Of a DNA stretch of 64,000 bases, positions 8,473-17,340 are shown in pieces. Origin of the DNA: Marinoscillum sp040218045 (GTDB lineage: Bacteria > Bacteroidota > Bacteroidia > Cytophagales > Cyclobacteriaceae). Location: positions 20,209-84,208 of the forward strand of contig JAVJQA010000037.1 in assembly GCA_040218045.1 (NCBI GenBank). The letters are read 5' to 3'. The position numbers and the translations under genes were made by a program. Position 1 is the first letter of the stretch, and every line of letters starts with the position of its first letter. Below the pieces are notes generated by a model, which saw only the letters and a program-made list of their open reading frames with translations, made no database searches and had not been told where the DNA came from.

Positions 8473-9570
8473 ATGAAGGACAAATCAATAAAAACCATGA
8501 GAATGTTAGGTCTGGGATTCCTGGAACCTCTCATCCGTTTATTTAGCGGAGAAGAACCCCGCAAAAACAGTAAGTTGTTTTTCAAAAAAGCATTGCTTCC
8601 TTTACTATCAATCGTGCTATTCCTGGGAATCTGGCACTTAGGTGCGTCTGCACTTTATAATAGCGAAGCAGAAGTTCGGATTGAAAAAGCCCGTGAGGAA
8701 CAAGGAGAAGAAGCTGCCATTGCCATGCAGGAATGCATTGAATCAGGAGACGTTTCATGTCAGCCAAACACCCTCCCATCGCCTACACAGGTTTATCATG
8801 CATACCTTGCCTTATGGCAAGACCATGTTAGCATCAGCGAAAAGAAAGATGAGTTTAAGGAAAAGGTTTCAGAAACCAATGCTCAGCGAGAAGCCCAGGG
8901 ATTGGATCCAATTACTTATACAGGAAGACCCTCGTTCCTTGATCAGATTGGCACAAGCCTTAAAACAGTAGCCGCAGGTTTTCTGCTGGCTATGTTCGTA
9001 GCAGTACCAATTGGGATCATCATTGGGCTGAGTGATTCGTTACGCACTTCATTCAACTGGCTCATTCAAATTCTAAAACCAGTCTCACCGGTTGTTTGGC
9101 TACTTCTCGTTTTTATGATTGTAAAGACGGTAATCACTGATCCCAGCATCGACAAGTCATTCATTATCTCATTTATCAGCGTGGGTTTGTGTGCGATGTG
9201 GGCAACACTGGTCAATACCAGTATGGGTGTAGCAACAGTAGATAAAGATTACATCAATGTAGCCAAAGTGCTAAAACTGAATATTGGTCAAAACATATTT
9301 AAGATTATCCTTCCCGCTTCCCTTCCACTCATTTTCACTGGGTTGCGAATTACTGTTTCGGTCGCCTGGATGGTACTGATAGCCATCGAATTATTGGCAC
9401 AAAGTCCGGGACTAGGCTCATTTGTTTGGGAAGAGTTTCAAAACGGCGCTAATGACTCCAACGCAAAAATCATTGTGGCCATGTTCGTGATCGGGATCAT
9501 TGGGTTCTTACTGGATCGGATCATGCTCAGTGTACAAAACTTGATGAGTTTCAACAAAGGAATTGCATAA
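8473..9570 (+). CDS. nrtB: Nitrate ABC transporter permease NrtB-like
   Basis: A 365-residue inner-membrane permease of the BPD_transp_1 family. The first membrane helix is about residues 40-60; five or more follow from about 160 onward. The cytoplasmic coupling (EAA-type) loop is DYINVAKVLKLNIGQNIFKI with ILPASLPLIFTGLR behind it. LPSPTQV at about 101-107 is the family motif after helix 1. Unusually, about 35 and 35 extra hydrophilic residues surround that motif (62-98 and 118-150), including two cysteines, C88 and C96, which may lie in the periplasm. An alternative start at Met9 is possible. The next gene begins two bases after the stop, so translation is likely coupled. Confidence 0.9.
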   Translation: MKDKSIKTMRMLGLGFLEPLIRLFSGEEPRKNSKLFFKKALLPLLSIVLFLGIWHLGASALYNSEAEVRIEKAREEQGEEAAIAMQECIESGDVSCQPNTLPSPTQVYHAYLALWQDHVSISEKKDEFKEKVSETNAQREAQGLDPITYTGRPSFLDQIGTSLKTVAAGFLLAMFVAVPIGIIIGLSDSLRTSFNWLIQILKPVSPVVWLLLVFMIVKTVITDPSIDKSFIISFISVGLCAMWATLVNTSMGVATVDKDYINVAKVLKLNIGQNIFKIILPASLPLIFTGLRITVSVAWMVLIAIELLAQSPGLGSFVWEEFQNGANDSNAKIIVAMFVIGIIGFLLDRIMLSVQNLMSFNKGIA

Positions 9571-9572
9571 TC

Positions 9573-10457
9573 ATGGCACTACTAGAACTAAAAAACGTAT
9601 CCAAATCCTTTGGCTCGGGTATCAGTCAAATTGATGTTTTATCTGACATCAATCTCTCGGTCAATGAAGGCGAATTTGTAGCGATCGTAGGTTTTTCAGG
9701 TAGTGGCAAGACCACACTAATCAACCTGATTACCGGATTGCTCTTTCCCGATCAGGGCGAGGTACTGTTGCACAACAAATCCATTACCGGGCCAGGCCCA
9801 GACCGTGGAGTGATCTTTCAGAATTATTCGCTATTGCCCTGGCTTTCTGTCTATAGCAATGTGAAACTGGCCGTAGATGAAGTGTTTCCTAAACTATCCA
9901 AAAAGGAGAAAGAAACACAGGTTCTCAAGTACATTGACATGGTCAACCTCACTCCAGCAAAGGACAAAAAGCCATCTGAGCTTTCCGGTGGAATGCGTCA
10001 ACGCGTTTCAGTAGCCCGGGCTTTGGCCATGAACCCTGAGATTTTACTAATGGATGAACCACTGAGTGCTCTTGACGCACTAACACGCGGCACGCTTCAG
10101 GAAGAAATCATTAAAATCTGGAGCCAAGACAAGAAAACAGCCATCCTAATTACCAATGATGTCGATGAAGGCATCCTTATGGCGGACAGGATCATACCGC
10201 TCACGCCTGGCCCAAAAGCCACATTGGGACCGGAGTTCAATGTGGCATTTGACCGACCAAGAGACGTCACGGGGATTAACAAAGATCCTGGGTACAAAAA
10301 ACTCAGAAACGAAATCCTGGAATACCTCATAGAAGTAGGCGCTACACGAAGACAGGTTAGTGATCAGAAATACATACTACCAGACCTTCAACCTACCATG
10401 CCTGGAAGGATCGCGTTCCGAAGGAAAAAGAAAAAAGAAGAAGTTCAATATTTCTAA
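9573..10457 (+). CDS. nrtC: Nitrate ABC transporter ATP-binding subunit (degenerate H-loop)
   Basis: A 294-residue ATPase: Walker A GFSGSGKTT (about 44-52), Q-loop NYSLLPWL, signature LSGGM (137-141), Walker B ILLMDEPLSALD. The switch histidine of the H-loop is replaced by Asn: ILITNDVDEG with N195 where the family has His. After the ATPase core (about 250 residues) a short lysine/arginine-rich tail ends the protein; there is no NrtA-like C-terminal domain as in cyanobacterial NrtC. It begins two bases after nrtB and is followed by a second, different ATPase, so the transporter is expected to be a heterodimer of ATPases. Confidence 0.85.
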   Translation: MALLELKNVSKSFGSGISQIDVLSDINLSVNEGEFVAIVGFSGSGKTTLINLITGLLFPDQGEVLLHNKSITGPGPDRGVIFQNYSLLPWLSVYSNVKLAVDEVFPKLSKKEKETQVLKYIDMVNLTPAKDKKPSELSGGMRQRVSVARALAMNPEILLMDEPLSALDALTRGTLQEEIIKIWSQDKKTAILITNDVDEGILMADRIIPLTPGPKATLGPEFNVAFDRPRDVTGINKDPGYKKLRNEILEYLIEVGATRRQVSDQKYILPDLQPTMPGRIAFRRKKKKEEVQYF

Positions 10458-10467
10458 ACCACAGACC

Positions 10468-11286
10468 ATGCTTGCACAACTTAAAGAATCCATCACTTTA
10501 CGTCCTGAAATTGCGGACAAGCCCAACATGCTCGTCTGTGAAAATCTGAAAAAAGTATATCCAACCCCTAAAGGTGACTATGTGGTACTGGATGACCTCC
10601 AGTTATCCATCAAACAAGGAGAATTTGTCTCTATTATTGGTCACTCCGGGTGTGGCAAGTCCACGCTGCTGACCATGATTGCCGGCCTCAATGACATCAG
10701 CGGTGGAAAGATCTTTGTAGATAATGACCAGGTACGTGATGCTGGTCCGGATCGGGCGGTAGTTTTTCAGTCCCCAAGTCTTCTGCCTTGGCTCACCACC
10801 ATTCAGAATGTCATGATCGGAGTAAAGCAGGTATTTCCGGGAGCCTCACGCGCTCAAAAAGAGGAGATCTGCAAATACTATCTGGACAAGGTTGGCCTGG
10901 GAAATGACTTTCACAAACGAGCCAATGACTTGAGCCAAGGCATGCAGCAGCGCGTCGGGATCGCCAGGGCGTTTGCGCTAAAACCTAAAGTACTATTGCT
11001 TGATGAACCATTCGGAATGCTGGATTCACTAACCAGAGGCGAGTTGCAGGATGTCCTCCTGGAAATCTGGCAAAAGGAAAAGATCACAGCAGTGGCCATT
11101 ACCCATGATGTGGATGAGTCCATTTTTCTGGCAGACCGGGTAATCATGATGACCAGCGGTCCCTATGCCAAGATTGGTGATGAGCTGATCATCCCTTTTG
11201 AGCGGCCAAGAAACAGGAAAGCTGTACTTGAGCATCCTGAGTATTATGACTATAGGGCCTATTTATTGAATTTTTTGAATCATTAG
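10468..11286 (+). CDS. nrtD: Nitrate ABC transporter ATP-binding subunit (canonical H-loop)
   Basis: A 272-residue ATPase starting at the ATG at 10468 (MLAQLKESI), ten bases after the previous stop; a longer frame would overlap the previous gene by nearly 100 bp and is not needed. Walker A is GHSGCGKST, the signature is a variant LSQGM (155-159), Walker B VLLLDEPFGMLD, and the switch histidine H213 is present in AITHDVDES. Together with NrtC it should power nitrate import. Because each ATP site is built from one subunit's Walker motifs and the other's signature, the changes in NrtC (H-loop) and NrtD (signature) fall in the same site. Confidence 0.88.
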   Translation: MLAQLKESITLRPEIADKPNMLVCENLKKVYPTPKGDYVVLDDLQLSIKQGEFVSIIGHSGCGKSTLLTMIAGLNDISGGKIFVDNDQVRDAGPDRAVVFQSPSLLPWLTTIQNVMIGVKQVFPGASRAQKEEICKYYLDKVGLGNDFHKRANDLSQGMQQRVGIARAFALKPKVLLLDEPFGMLDSLTRGELQDVLLEIWQKEKITAVAITHDVDESIFLADRVIMMTSGPYAKIGDELIIPFERPRNRKAVLEHPEYYDYRAYLLNFLNH

Positions 11287-11306
11287 AGGCAGCAATTGGC
11301 TGCCTC
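11286..11306 (+). other. GC-rich hairpin after nrtD
   Basis: GAGGCAGC and GCTGCCTC form a perfect 8-bp stem with a 5-base loop, starting on the last base of the nrtD stop codon. No T run follows. It may stabilise the 3' end of the nrt mRNA or attenuate read-through into the sensor gene. Confidence 0.5.
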
Positions 11307-11336
11307 GAATCCTAACCACTAATCATTAAAAAGCAA

Positions 11337-12245
11337 ATGAAAAGAATCACTTCAAAATACCTGATTGTACTAGGAATCCTCACACTGGTAATACTTGGCA
11401 GCCAATTGCTTATGCAGAAAACCATCAAAGACAGTAAGTCGGATTCCAGGATAATCAATATATCAGGAAGGCAACGAATGCTTAGCCAGAAACTCACAAA
11501 AGCTGCATTGAAGCTACAAAACTCCAGATCCGAACGTGACTTCAGGTTAGCACAAATAGAGTTGAAAGAAGCCTATACCCTATGGACCCAATCTCACCAT
11601 GATCTCCAGTTTGGCAGCAAAGAGATATCAGTCTCGGAAATGAACAGTTCGAATGAGTTGACCTTGTTATTTAAAGAAGTAGAACCACACTTCCAGACCA
11701 TGAAGGAAGCTGTGAGCATACTGATCGGTGTGAAACCAGCCGACCTCCAATCACCAGAAAAAGAACATGTAATTGATCAATCCATAGCAGAGATCACTTC
11801 TACTGAAAACAGCTTCCTTCAGCTGATGAACCAAATCACCTTTCAGTATGACAGGCAATCTTCAGCTAAAATAGAAAAGCTTTCAAGCACGGAGTATTAC
11901 CTTCTCTGTTTCACTTTTGTACTCATCCTTCTTGAATTCTTTTTCATCTTCAGGCCTATCCTCTCCGACTCTAAAAACAAAGAACTGGTCATCTCAGAAC
12001 TGAGTGTCCTTCGAAGTGAAGAAAAGGTATTCTCCTCCGAACAGATCAAACAAGCCAATCAACGAATCAGGGAACTAAGAAAGCTAGCTCTAGACCTTAA
12101 AACAGAACTGACTGAAAAACATAAGGAATACACTTTCAAAACTACAGATCAAATGATGGAAAACTTAAAGCTAAAAGCTGCCTTGGAAGAAGCTCATTCA
12201 AGCGCGAAGCATTCTAAATCATTTACTGCGTCATCGATCAGGTAA
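11337..12245 (+). CDS. PilJ/NarX-type sensor protein without output domain
   Basis: A 302-residue inner-membrane protein: helix 1 at about 8-26, a periplasmic four-helix-type domain (about 27-185), helix 2 at about 186-207 and a cytoplasmic coiled coil (about 210-290). Residues 38-60 (RIINISGRQRMLSQKLTKAA) match the conserved segment of the PilJ type IV pili sensor domain, which is related to the nitrate-binding P-box of NarX/NarQ. No HAMP, histidine kinase, GGDEF or methyl-accepting domain follows; the protein simply ends after the coiled coil. It is placed between nrtABCD and narK, which suggests nitrate or nitrite sensing with a partner protein supplied in trans. The ligand is inferred. 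Confidence 0.8.
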   Translation: MKRITSKYLIVLGILTLVILGSQLLMQKTIKDSKSDSRIINISGRQRMLSQKLTKAALKLQNSRSERDFRLAQIELKEAYTLWTQSHHDLQFGSKEISVSEMNSSNELTLLFKEVEPHFQTMKEAVSILIGVKPADLQSPEKEHVIDQSIAEITSTENSFLQLMNQITFQYDRQSSAKIEKLSSTEYYLLCFTFVLILLEFFFIFRPILSDSKNKELVISELSVLRSEEKVFSSEQIKQANQRIRELRKLALDLKTELTEKHKEYTFKTTDQMMENLKLKAALEEAHSSAKHSKSFTASSIR

Positions 12246-12352
12246 GTATTGGCTAAAATCCTTCAATTTTAAAATTTGAAAGGTCTAGCAATGAACCAAT
12301 AGGCCACAATTCAGACACTCGTGATCATCCTGACCAAAGCCAAAATCAAGTT

Positions 12353-12429
12353 TACGTAAATTAAATACGTATTATTACTTATTTTATTCTAAGTAATTAC
12401 GTAGTTTTGACGCTAGTATTAACTACGTA
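12353..12429. promoter_or_regulatory. Array of TACGTA sites before narK
   Basis: The spacer before narK holds TACGTA at 12353, 12366, 12398 and 12424, TACTTA at 12376 and TAAGTA at 12390. The pair 12366-12381 reads TACGTA-TTAT-TACTTA, the same arrangement as before the porin gene, centred 68 bp before the narK start. The density of sites suggests cooperative binding of the island's regulator and an independent promoter for narK-nasA. Confidence 0.6.
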
Positions 12430-12441
12430 ATAAAACTTAGT

Positions 12442-13785
12442 ATGGAAACGACTAAATCGGGAAAGGCTAAAAAAATTGAATTATTCAATCTCAGCTCCAT
12501 TAACATGCGGGTATTTCACCTCACATGGATGGCTTTCTTCCTCTGTTTCTTCGGATGGTTTGGCATTGCTCCTATGCTTTCTATTGTGCGTGAAGATTTG
12601 GGAATCACCACAGATCAAATTGTAAATACAAACATGATTGCTGTGGCCTCCACGGTATTTATGAGGCTAATAATAGGTTGGTTATGTGACCGGATAGGCC
12701 CTCGAATCACTTATACCTGGTTACTAGTACTGGGGTCCATTCCGGTCATGCTGATTGGAATGGCCCAAACTTACGAGCAGTTCCTGATCGCACGCCTGTT
12801 CATAGGCGCGATCGGGGCTGCTTTTGTCATTACACAATTCCATACCTCTGTGATGTTTGCACCAAATGTAGTAGGCACTGCCAATGCAACCACCGCAGGC
12901 TGGGGGAACTTAGGCGGTGGAGTCACACAGGTGGTCATGCCAATGGTCTTCGCAGCTGTGCTGGCATACGTAGGTGCTGAGCACGTAGCCTGGAGGTTTG
13001 CCATGATTGGCCCCGGCATTCTGCTATTTATCATGGGGATAGTCTACTACGTTTATACCAAAGACACACCTCTTGGTAATTATAAAGATCTTCCAGAGAG
13101 GACAACAAAGAAAAAGGACTCCAAAGGATCGATTAAGACCGTTCTCAAAGACCATAGAGTATGGGTACTGTTCCTGATCTATGGTGCTTGCTTTGGTGTA
13201 GAGCTTATCGTCAATTCTAAAGCTGCACTCTATTTTACTGACTACTTTGATATGGATATCAAAACAGCCGGACTCATTGCTGGATTGTTTGGTCTAATGA
13301 ACCTGTTTGCGCGCTCACTTGGTGGGTTCTTCGGAGATAGGTTCGGTAAAATAGGAGGTTTAAATGGTCGTGTAAAGTGGTTGTTTGTTGTGCTTTTTAT
13401 AGAAGGGCTTGCACTGATCCTTTTCTCCAGGATGGATACCATTCCATTGATCATTGGCTCACTCGTATTCTTTAGTCTATTTGTACAGATGAGCGAAGGA
13501 GCCACCTACAGTGTTGTTCCTTTCATCAATAAAAAAGCACTTGGTATGGTGTCTGGAATCGTAGGTGCGGGCGGAAATGCGGGTGCTGTATTTGGAATGC
13601 TGCTGTTCAAAAAGCAGCTCACCGGATTAGAATGGACGGATTCATTCTTTGTGCTTGGGTTTATTGTATTGGGTGTATCCTTTACCTCCTTTCTGGTAAG
13701 GTTCTCCAAGCGTGCACAGGTCATTGCCAAAAAAGAAGCCGAACAGTCAAAAGAAGAACTTGTTCTACAGCCAGAATTAGCCTAA
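12442..13785 (+). CDS. narK: NarK-type nitrate/nitrite MFS transporter
   Basis: A 447-residue inner-membrane protein with about 12 helices. Typical nitrate/nitrite porter features are present: WMAFFLCFFGWFGIAP in helix 1, RLIIGWLCDRIGPR after helix 2, the nitrate signature region GWGNLGGGVTQ (helix 5) and its partner GIVGAGGNAGAVFG (helix 11). The central loop is lysine-rich. It provides a secondary nitrate or nitrite route besides the ABC importer, either uptake at high supply or nitrite extrusion. It is followed after 25 bp by the nitrate reductase gene and probably heads that operon. Confidence 0.95.
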   Translation: METTKSGKAKKIELFNLSSINMRVFHLTWMAFFLCFFGWFGIAPMLSIVREDLGITTDQIVNTNMIAVASTVFMRLIIGWLCDRIGPRITYTWLLVLGSIPVMLIGMAQTYEQFLIARLFIGAIGAAFVITQFHTSVMFAPNVVGTANATTAGWGNLGGGVTQVVMPMVFAAVLAYVGAEHVAWRFAMIGPGILLFIMGIVYYVYTKDTPLGNYKDLPERTTKKKDSKGSIKTVLKDHRVWVLFLIYGACFGVELIVNSKAALYFTDYFDMDIKTAGLIAGLFGLMNLFARSLGGFFGDRFGKIGGLNGRVKWLFVVLFIEGLALILFSRMDTIPLIIGSLVFFSLFVQMSEGATYSVVPFINKKALGMVSGIVGAGGNAGAVFGMLLFKKQLTGLEWTDSFFVLGFIVLGVSFTSFLVRFSKRAQVIAKKEAEQSKEELVLQPELA

Positions 13786-13810
13786 TCAATTCCTAACCTA
13801 AATCAGCCAC

Positions 13811-16800
13811 ATGCCACAGAAATGGGGAGAATCACATAAGACTGTATGTTCCTACTGCGGAGTAGGATGCGGGATCAAAGTACGCAAAAGCAACAAGGGC
13901 AGGTTGCAGTTGGAAGGTGACCCTGACTATCCGGTAAATAAAGGCATGCTGTGCTCAAAAGGCATGAACCTGCACTATACCGCGATGGACCAGAGTGATC
14001 GCCTCCTCAGGCCACAAATGCGATGGAGTAGGCGCCACCCCATGGAAGATGTGGAGTGGAACACTGCTATAGAAAGGGCAGCAGCAGTATTTAAAACCTT
14101 TATTCGCGAACATGGCCCGGACAGTGTAGGGCTTTATGTATCTGGCCAGTGCCTTACTGAAGAATATTACCTAGCCAATAAGCTAACCAAAGGATTTTTA
14201 GGTACCAATAACATTGATACCAACAGCAGGCTATGCATGAGCTCTGCCGTGGTGGGTTACAAAGAAACACTTGGCGATGATGCCGTTCCGATTTCCTATG
14301 AAGACATTGAGCTTTCAGACACCATTCTAATCGCTGGAGCCAATCCGGCATGGTGTCATCCAATCCTATTTAGAAGAATCGAAAAGCATAAAGCTGAAAA
14401 TCCCCATGTAAAAGTCATTGTGGTTGATCCGCGGGTGACAGACAGTTGTGCTCTGGCAGATTTGCATTTGCAGGTTCAGCCCGGCACGGACATGTCGCTA
14501 TTTCATGCCATCGGCCTCTACCTGATTGAGCAAGGACTCCTGGACGATGAGTTCATTCAAAACAACACGAATGGTTTTGATCAATACGTCAAAGAGGTAA
14601 AGTCCAAATCGCTGAAAGAATATGCTGCCATATGCCAGATTTCTGAACAAGACATCATTGAGACAGCACGATTAATCGGTCAGTCCAAGGGCTTCATTAC
14701 TATGTGGGCCATGGGGCTCAACCAAAGCACGGCAGGGGTCAATCAAAACCTGGCATTGATCAACCTCAATCTCATTACAGGCCAAATAGGAAAACCTGGT
14801 GCCGGCCCATTCTCCCTGACTGGTCAACCAAATGCCATGGGCGGACGTGAAGTTGGTGGTTTATCCAACCTCCTGGCAGCACATAAAAATCTTGCCAACC
14901 CCGAGCACAGAAAAGAAGTGGCTGACTTCTGGGGTGTGGAGTCCATACAGGAAAAACCCGGCCTTACCGCTACAGAAATGTATGAGTCCCTAAAGTCGGG
15001 AAAAATGAAGGCTATATGGATCATCTGTACCAATCCATCCGTAAGCATGCCCAACGCCAGACTTGTGGATGAAGCATTGAAAGCCGCTCGTTTTGTGATT
15101 GTACAGGATATTTCCAAAAACAGTGATACCGCTAAATATGCCGACCTCTTATTGCCTGCGGCTGGTTGGTTGGAAAAAGAGGGTACCATGACTAATTCGG
15201 AGCGTCGCATCACGCATTTACCAAAGGTAATTGATGCTCCCGGGGAAGCATTGCCCGATTCAGAAATCCTCATTCGATTTGCCAAAGCCATGGGATTCCA
15301 TGGATTTGACTATAAAAACACCGGGGAAATTTATGAAGAGTATACACGCCTGACCAAAGGCACACCAATTGATATTTCCGGTCTTTCTTACGAAAAACTA
15401 AAAGTACATCGGTCCATTCAATGGCCTGTGCCTTCTCCAGACCATGATGGCACTCCGCGCCTCTTCGAGAACGGAAAATTTTTGACTCCTGATCAAAAAG
15501 CCAATATTCATACCGCCGGACCGGAACTTCAGCAAGAACCAACCACGGAAGATTTACCATTGATCCTGACCACTGGACGAGTGAGGGATCAATGGCACAC
15601 GATGACCCGAACAGGTAAAGTGGCCAAACTCAACAAACACATTGATCGGCCTTACTTGGAAATCCATCCTGAGGACGCTCGCAAGCGAAACATAAAAGAC
15701 GGCTCACCGGTCCGAATAAGTAACGGTCGTGGAGAAGTGCAAGTCGCTGCAAAAATTACCGAAACGATCAAAAAAGGGGTGGTTTTCTTACCTATGCACT
15801 GGGGCAAGAAGCTGAATCATGACCTATCAAGAGCGAACAATCTTACAAGTGATACTGTTGATCCCAAATCTAAACAACCGGGATTCAAATTTTCAGCGGT
15901 AGAAGTGACTCGCCACCAATCTCCCCGGCAAAAGGTAGTGGTGATTGGTGCTGGAGCTGCGGCTTATCGATTTGTTAACACCTATCGTGATTTTAATCAA
16001 GAAGATGAGATCCATGTCTTTTCCAAAGAGGAATGGCCTTTTTATAATCGGGTGCTCCTACCGGATTATGTCAACGAATCAAAGCAGTGGGAAGACCTAG
16101 TCAAGTACACAGAAGATGAATTGAGGCAGCTCGATTTATCCCTACACCCAAGCAACCCCATCGATTCCATTGACCGACAGTCTAAAACTGTGACCGACAA
16201 ATACGGGAAACAACACCCATACGATAAATTGATCATTGCCACGGGCAGTCGCGCATTTATACCCCCGAACGCTCCAATGGATCTTCCGGGAGTATTTACC
16301 ATGCGGGATCGCACAAATGCTGATGATCTGAAGAAACAAGTTTGTCCTGGCAGTCATGTACTGGTCATAGGTGGAGGTTTGTTAGGTCTAGAACTTGCCG
16401 CTGCACTCACGGAGATGCAAGTTCACTCTACCATAGTTCAGCTTGGATCACGACTCATGGAGCGTCAGCTGGATCCAGTGGCCAGCGCGATGCTTCGTGA
16501 GTATGTGGAAGACCTGGGAGTGCGTGTATACACGAATGACGAAGTAATCGATATCACGGAGAATAAAGAAAAGCTACTGGATGTTACGTTGAAAAGCGGT
16601 CATTCAGCGAAAGCAAATGCCGTGGTATATGCAATAGGCACAAGGCCAAACATTCAGTTAGCTGCCGAAAGCGGATTGAACTGTGGCCGTGGTGTGAAGG
16701 TCAATGACTACCTACAAACCAGTGATCCGGACATATTCGCTTTAGGCGAAATTGCAGAACACAGACAGAAAATGAACGGGATCACGGCTGCAGCCGAACA

Positions 16801-17320
16801 GCAAGCGGACATTTGTGCACGGTACATGGCAGGAGACCCTTCTCAATGTTACCATGGCACGATTCCAATGAACATCCTCAAATTTCCGAGCCTGGATTTG
16901 TGTTCGGTGGGAATCGCGGAGATTCCAGTAAACGGCAAAGGTTATAACGAAATCACGTTCCTTGACAGGGAGGCTTTGTTTTACAAAAAATGCATCATCC
17001 ACAATGACAAACTCGTTGGCACCATTCTGCTTGGCGACAAGACAGAGTTTGCCGAATACAAAGAACTTATAGATAGTAGCACAGAGCTATCAGACAAGCG
17101 AATGCAGCTATTGCGATCAGGGCAGGCGCCGGCGGCAGTAAAAGGCAAGTTGGTCTGCTCGTGCAACAATGTGGGCGAGGGAAATTTGCAAGAAGCAATC
17201 GAGCAGGGTTGTAGCAACCTCAATGACCTCTGTCAATCTACAGGTGCTGGTTTGGGCTGTGGCAGCTGTAAGTCCGAGGTAAAACGATTAATTGAGCGGA
17301 CTGCACAGCCGATAGCTTAA
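13811..17320 (+). CDS. nasA: Assimilatory nitrate reductase fused to FAD/NAD(P)H reductase and BFD [2Fe-2S] domains
   Basis: A 1169-residue cytoplasmic enzyme reducing nitrate to nitrite. The N-terminal [4Fe-4S] site is C13-x2-C16-x3-C20...C48; C142 in NSRLCMSS is the likely molybdenum ligand; the bis-MGD molybdopterin domains extend to about 690, closing with the molydop-binding domain (TGRVRDQWHTMTRTGKV). From about 705 a NirB/NasC-like pyridine nucleotide-disulfide reductase module begins (VVVIGAGAAAY for FAD, a second VLVIGGGLLGLELAAAL at about 848 for NAD(P)H). The last 54 residues are a BFD-like [2Fe-2S] domain (C1116-x-C1118, C1150-x2-C1153). All parts that Bacillus or Klebsiella place in separate NasC/NasA chains are thus on one chain. 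No signal peptide: a cytoplasmic assimilatory enzyme. It precedes the rubredoxin protein by 20 bp. Confidence 0.93.
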   Translation: MPQKWGESHKTVCSYCGVGCGIKVRKSNKGRLQLEGDPDYPVNKGMLCSKGMNLHYTAMDQSDRLLRPQMRWSRRHPMEDVEWNTAIERAAAVFKTFIREHGPDSVGLYVSGQCLTEEYYLANKLTKGFLGTNNIDTNSRLCMSSAVVGYKETLGDDAVPISYEDIELSDTILIAGANPAWCHPILFRRIEKHKAENPHVKVIVVDPRVTDSCALADLHLQVQPGTDMSLFHAIGLYLIEQGLLDDEFIQNNTNGFDQYVKEVKSKSLKEYAAICQISEQDIIETARLIGQSKGFITMWAMGLNQSTAGVNQNLALINLNLITGQIGKPGAGPFSLTGQPNAMGGREVGGLSNLLAAHKNLANPEHRKEVADFWGVESIQEKPGLTATEMYESLKSGKMKAIWIICTNPSVSMPNARLVDEALKAARFVIVQDISKNSDTAKYADLLLPAAGWLEKEGTMTNSERRITHLPKVIDAPGEALPDSEILIRFAKAMGFHGFDYKNTGEIYEEYTRLTKGTPIDISGLSYEKLKVHRSIQWPVPSPDHDGTPRLFENGKFLTPDQKANIHTAGPELQQEPTTEDLPLILTTGRVRDQWHTMTRTGKVAKLNKHIDRPYLEIHPEDARKRNIKDGSPVRISNGRGEVQVAAKITETIKKGVVFLPMHWGKKLNHDLSRANNLTSDTVDPKSKQPGFKFSAVEVTRHQSPRQKVVVIGAGAAAYRFVNTYRDFNQEDEIHVFSKEEWPFYNRVLLPDYVNESKQWEDLVKYTEDELRQLDLSLHPSNPIDSIDRQSKTVTDKYGKQHPYDKLIIATGSRAFIPPNAPMDLPGVFTMRDRTNADDLKKQVCPGSHVLVIGGGLLGLELAAALTEMQVHSTIVQLGSRLMERQLDPVASAMLREYVEDLGVRVYTNDEVIDITENKEKLLDVTLKSGHSAKANAVVYAIGTRPNIQLAAESGLNCGRGVKVNDYLQTSDPDIFALGEIAEHRQKMNGITAAAEQQADICARYMAGDPSQCYHGTIPMNILKFPSLDLCSVGIAEIPVNGKGYNEITFLDREALFYKKCIIHNDKLVGTILLGDKTEFAEYKELIDSSTELSDKRMQLLRSGQAPAAVKGKLVCSCNNVGEGNLQEAIEQGCSNLNDLCQSTGAGLGCGSCKSEVKRLIERTAQPIA

Positions 17321-17340
17321 CCATTATATTTGCCAATAGC

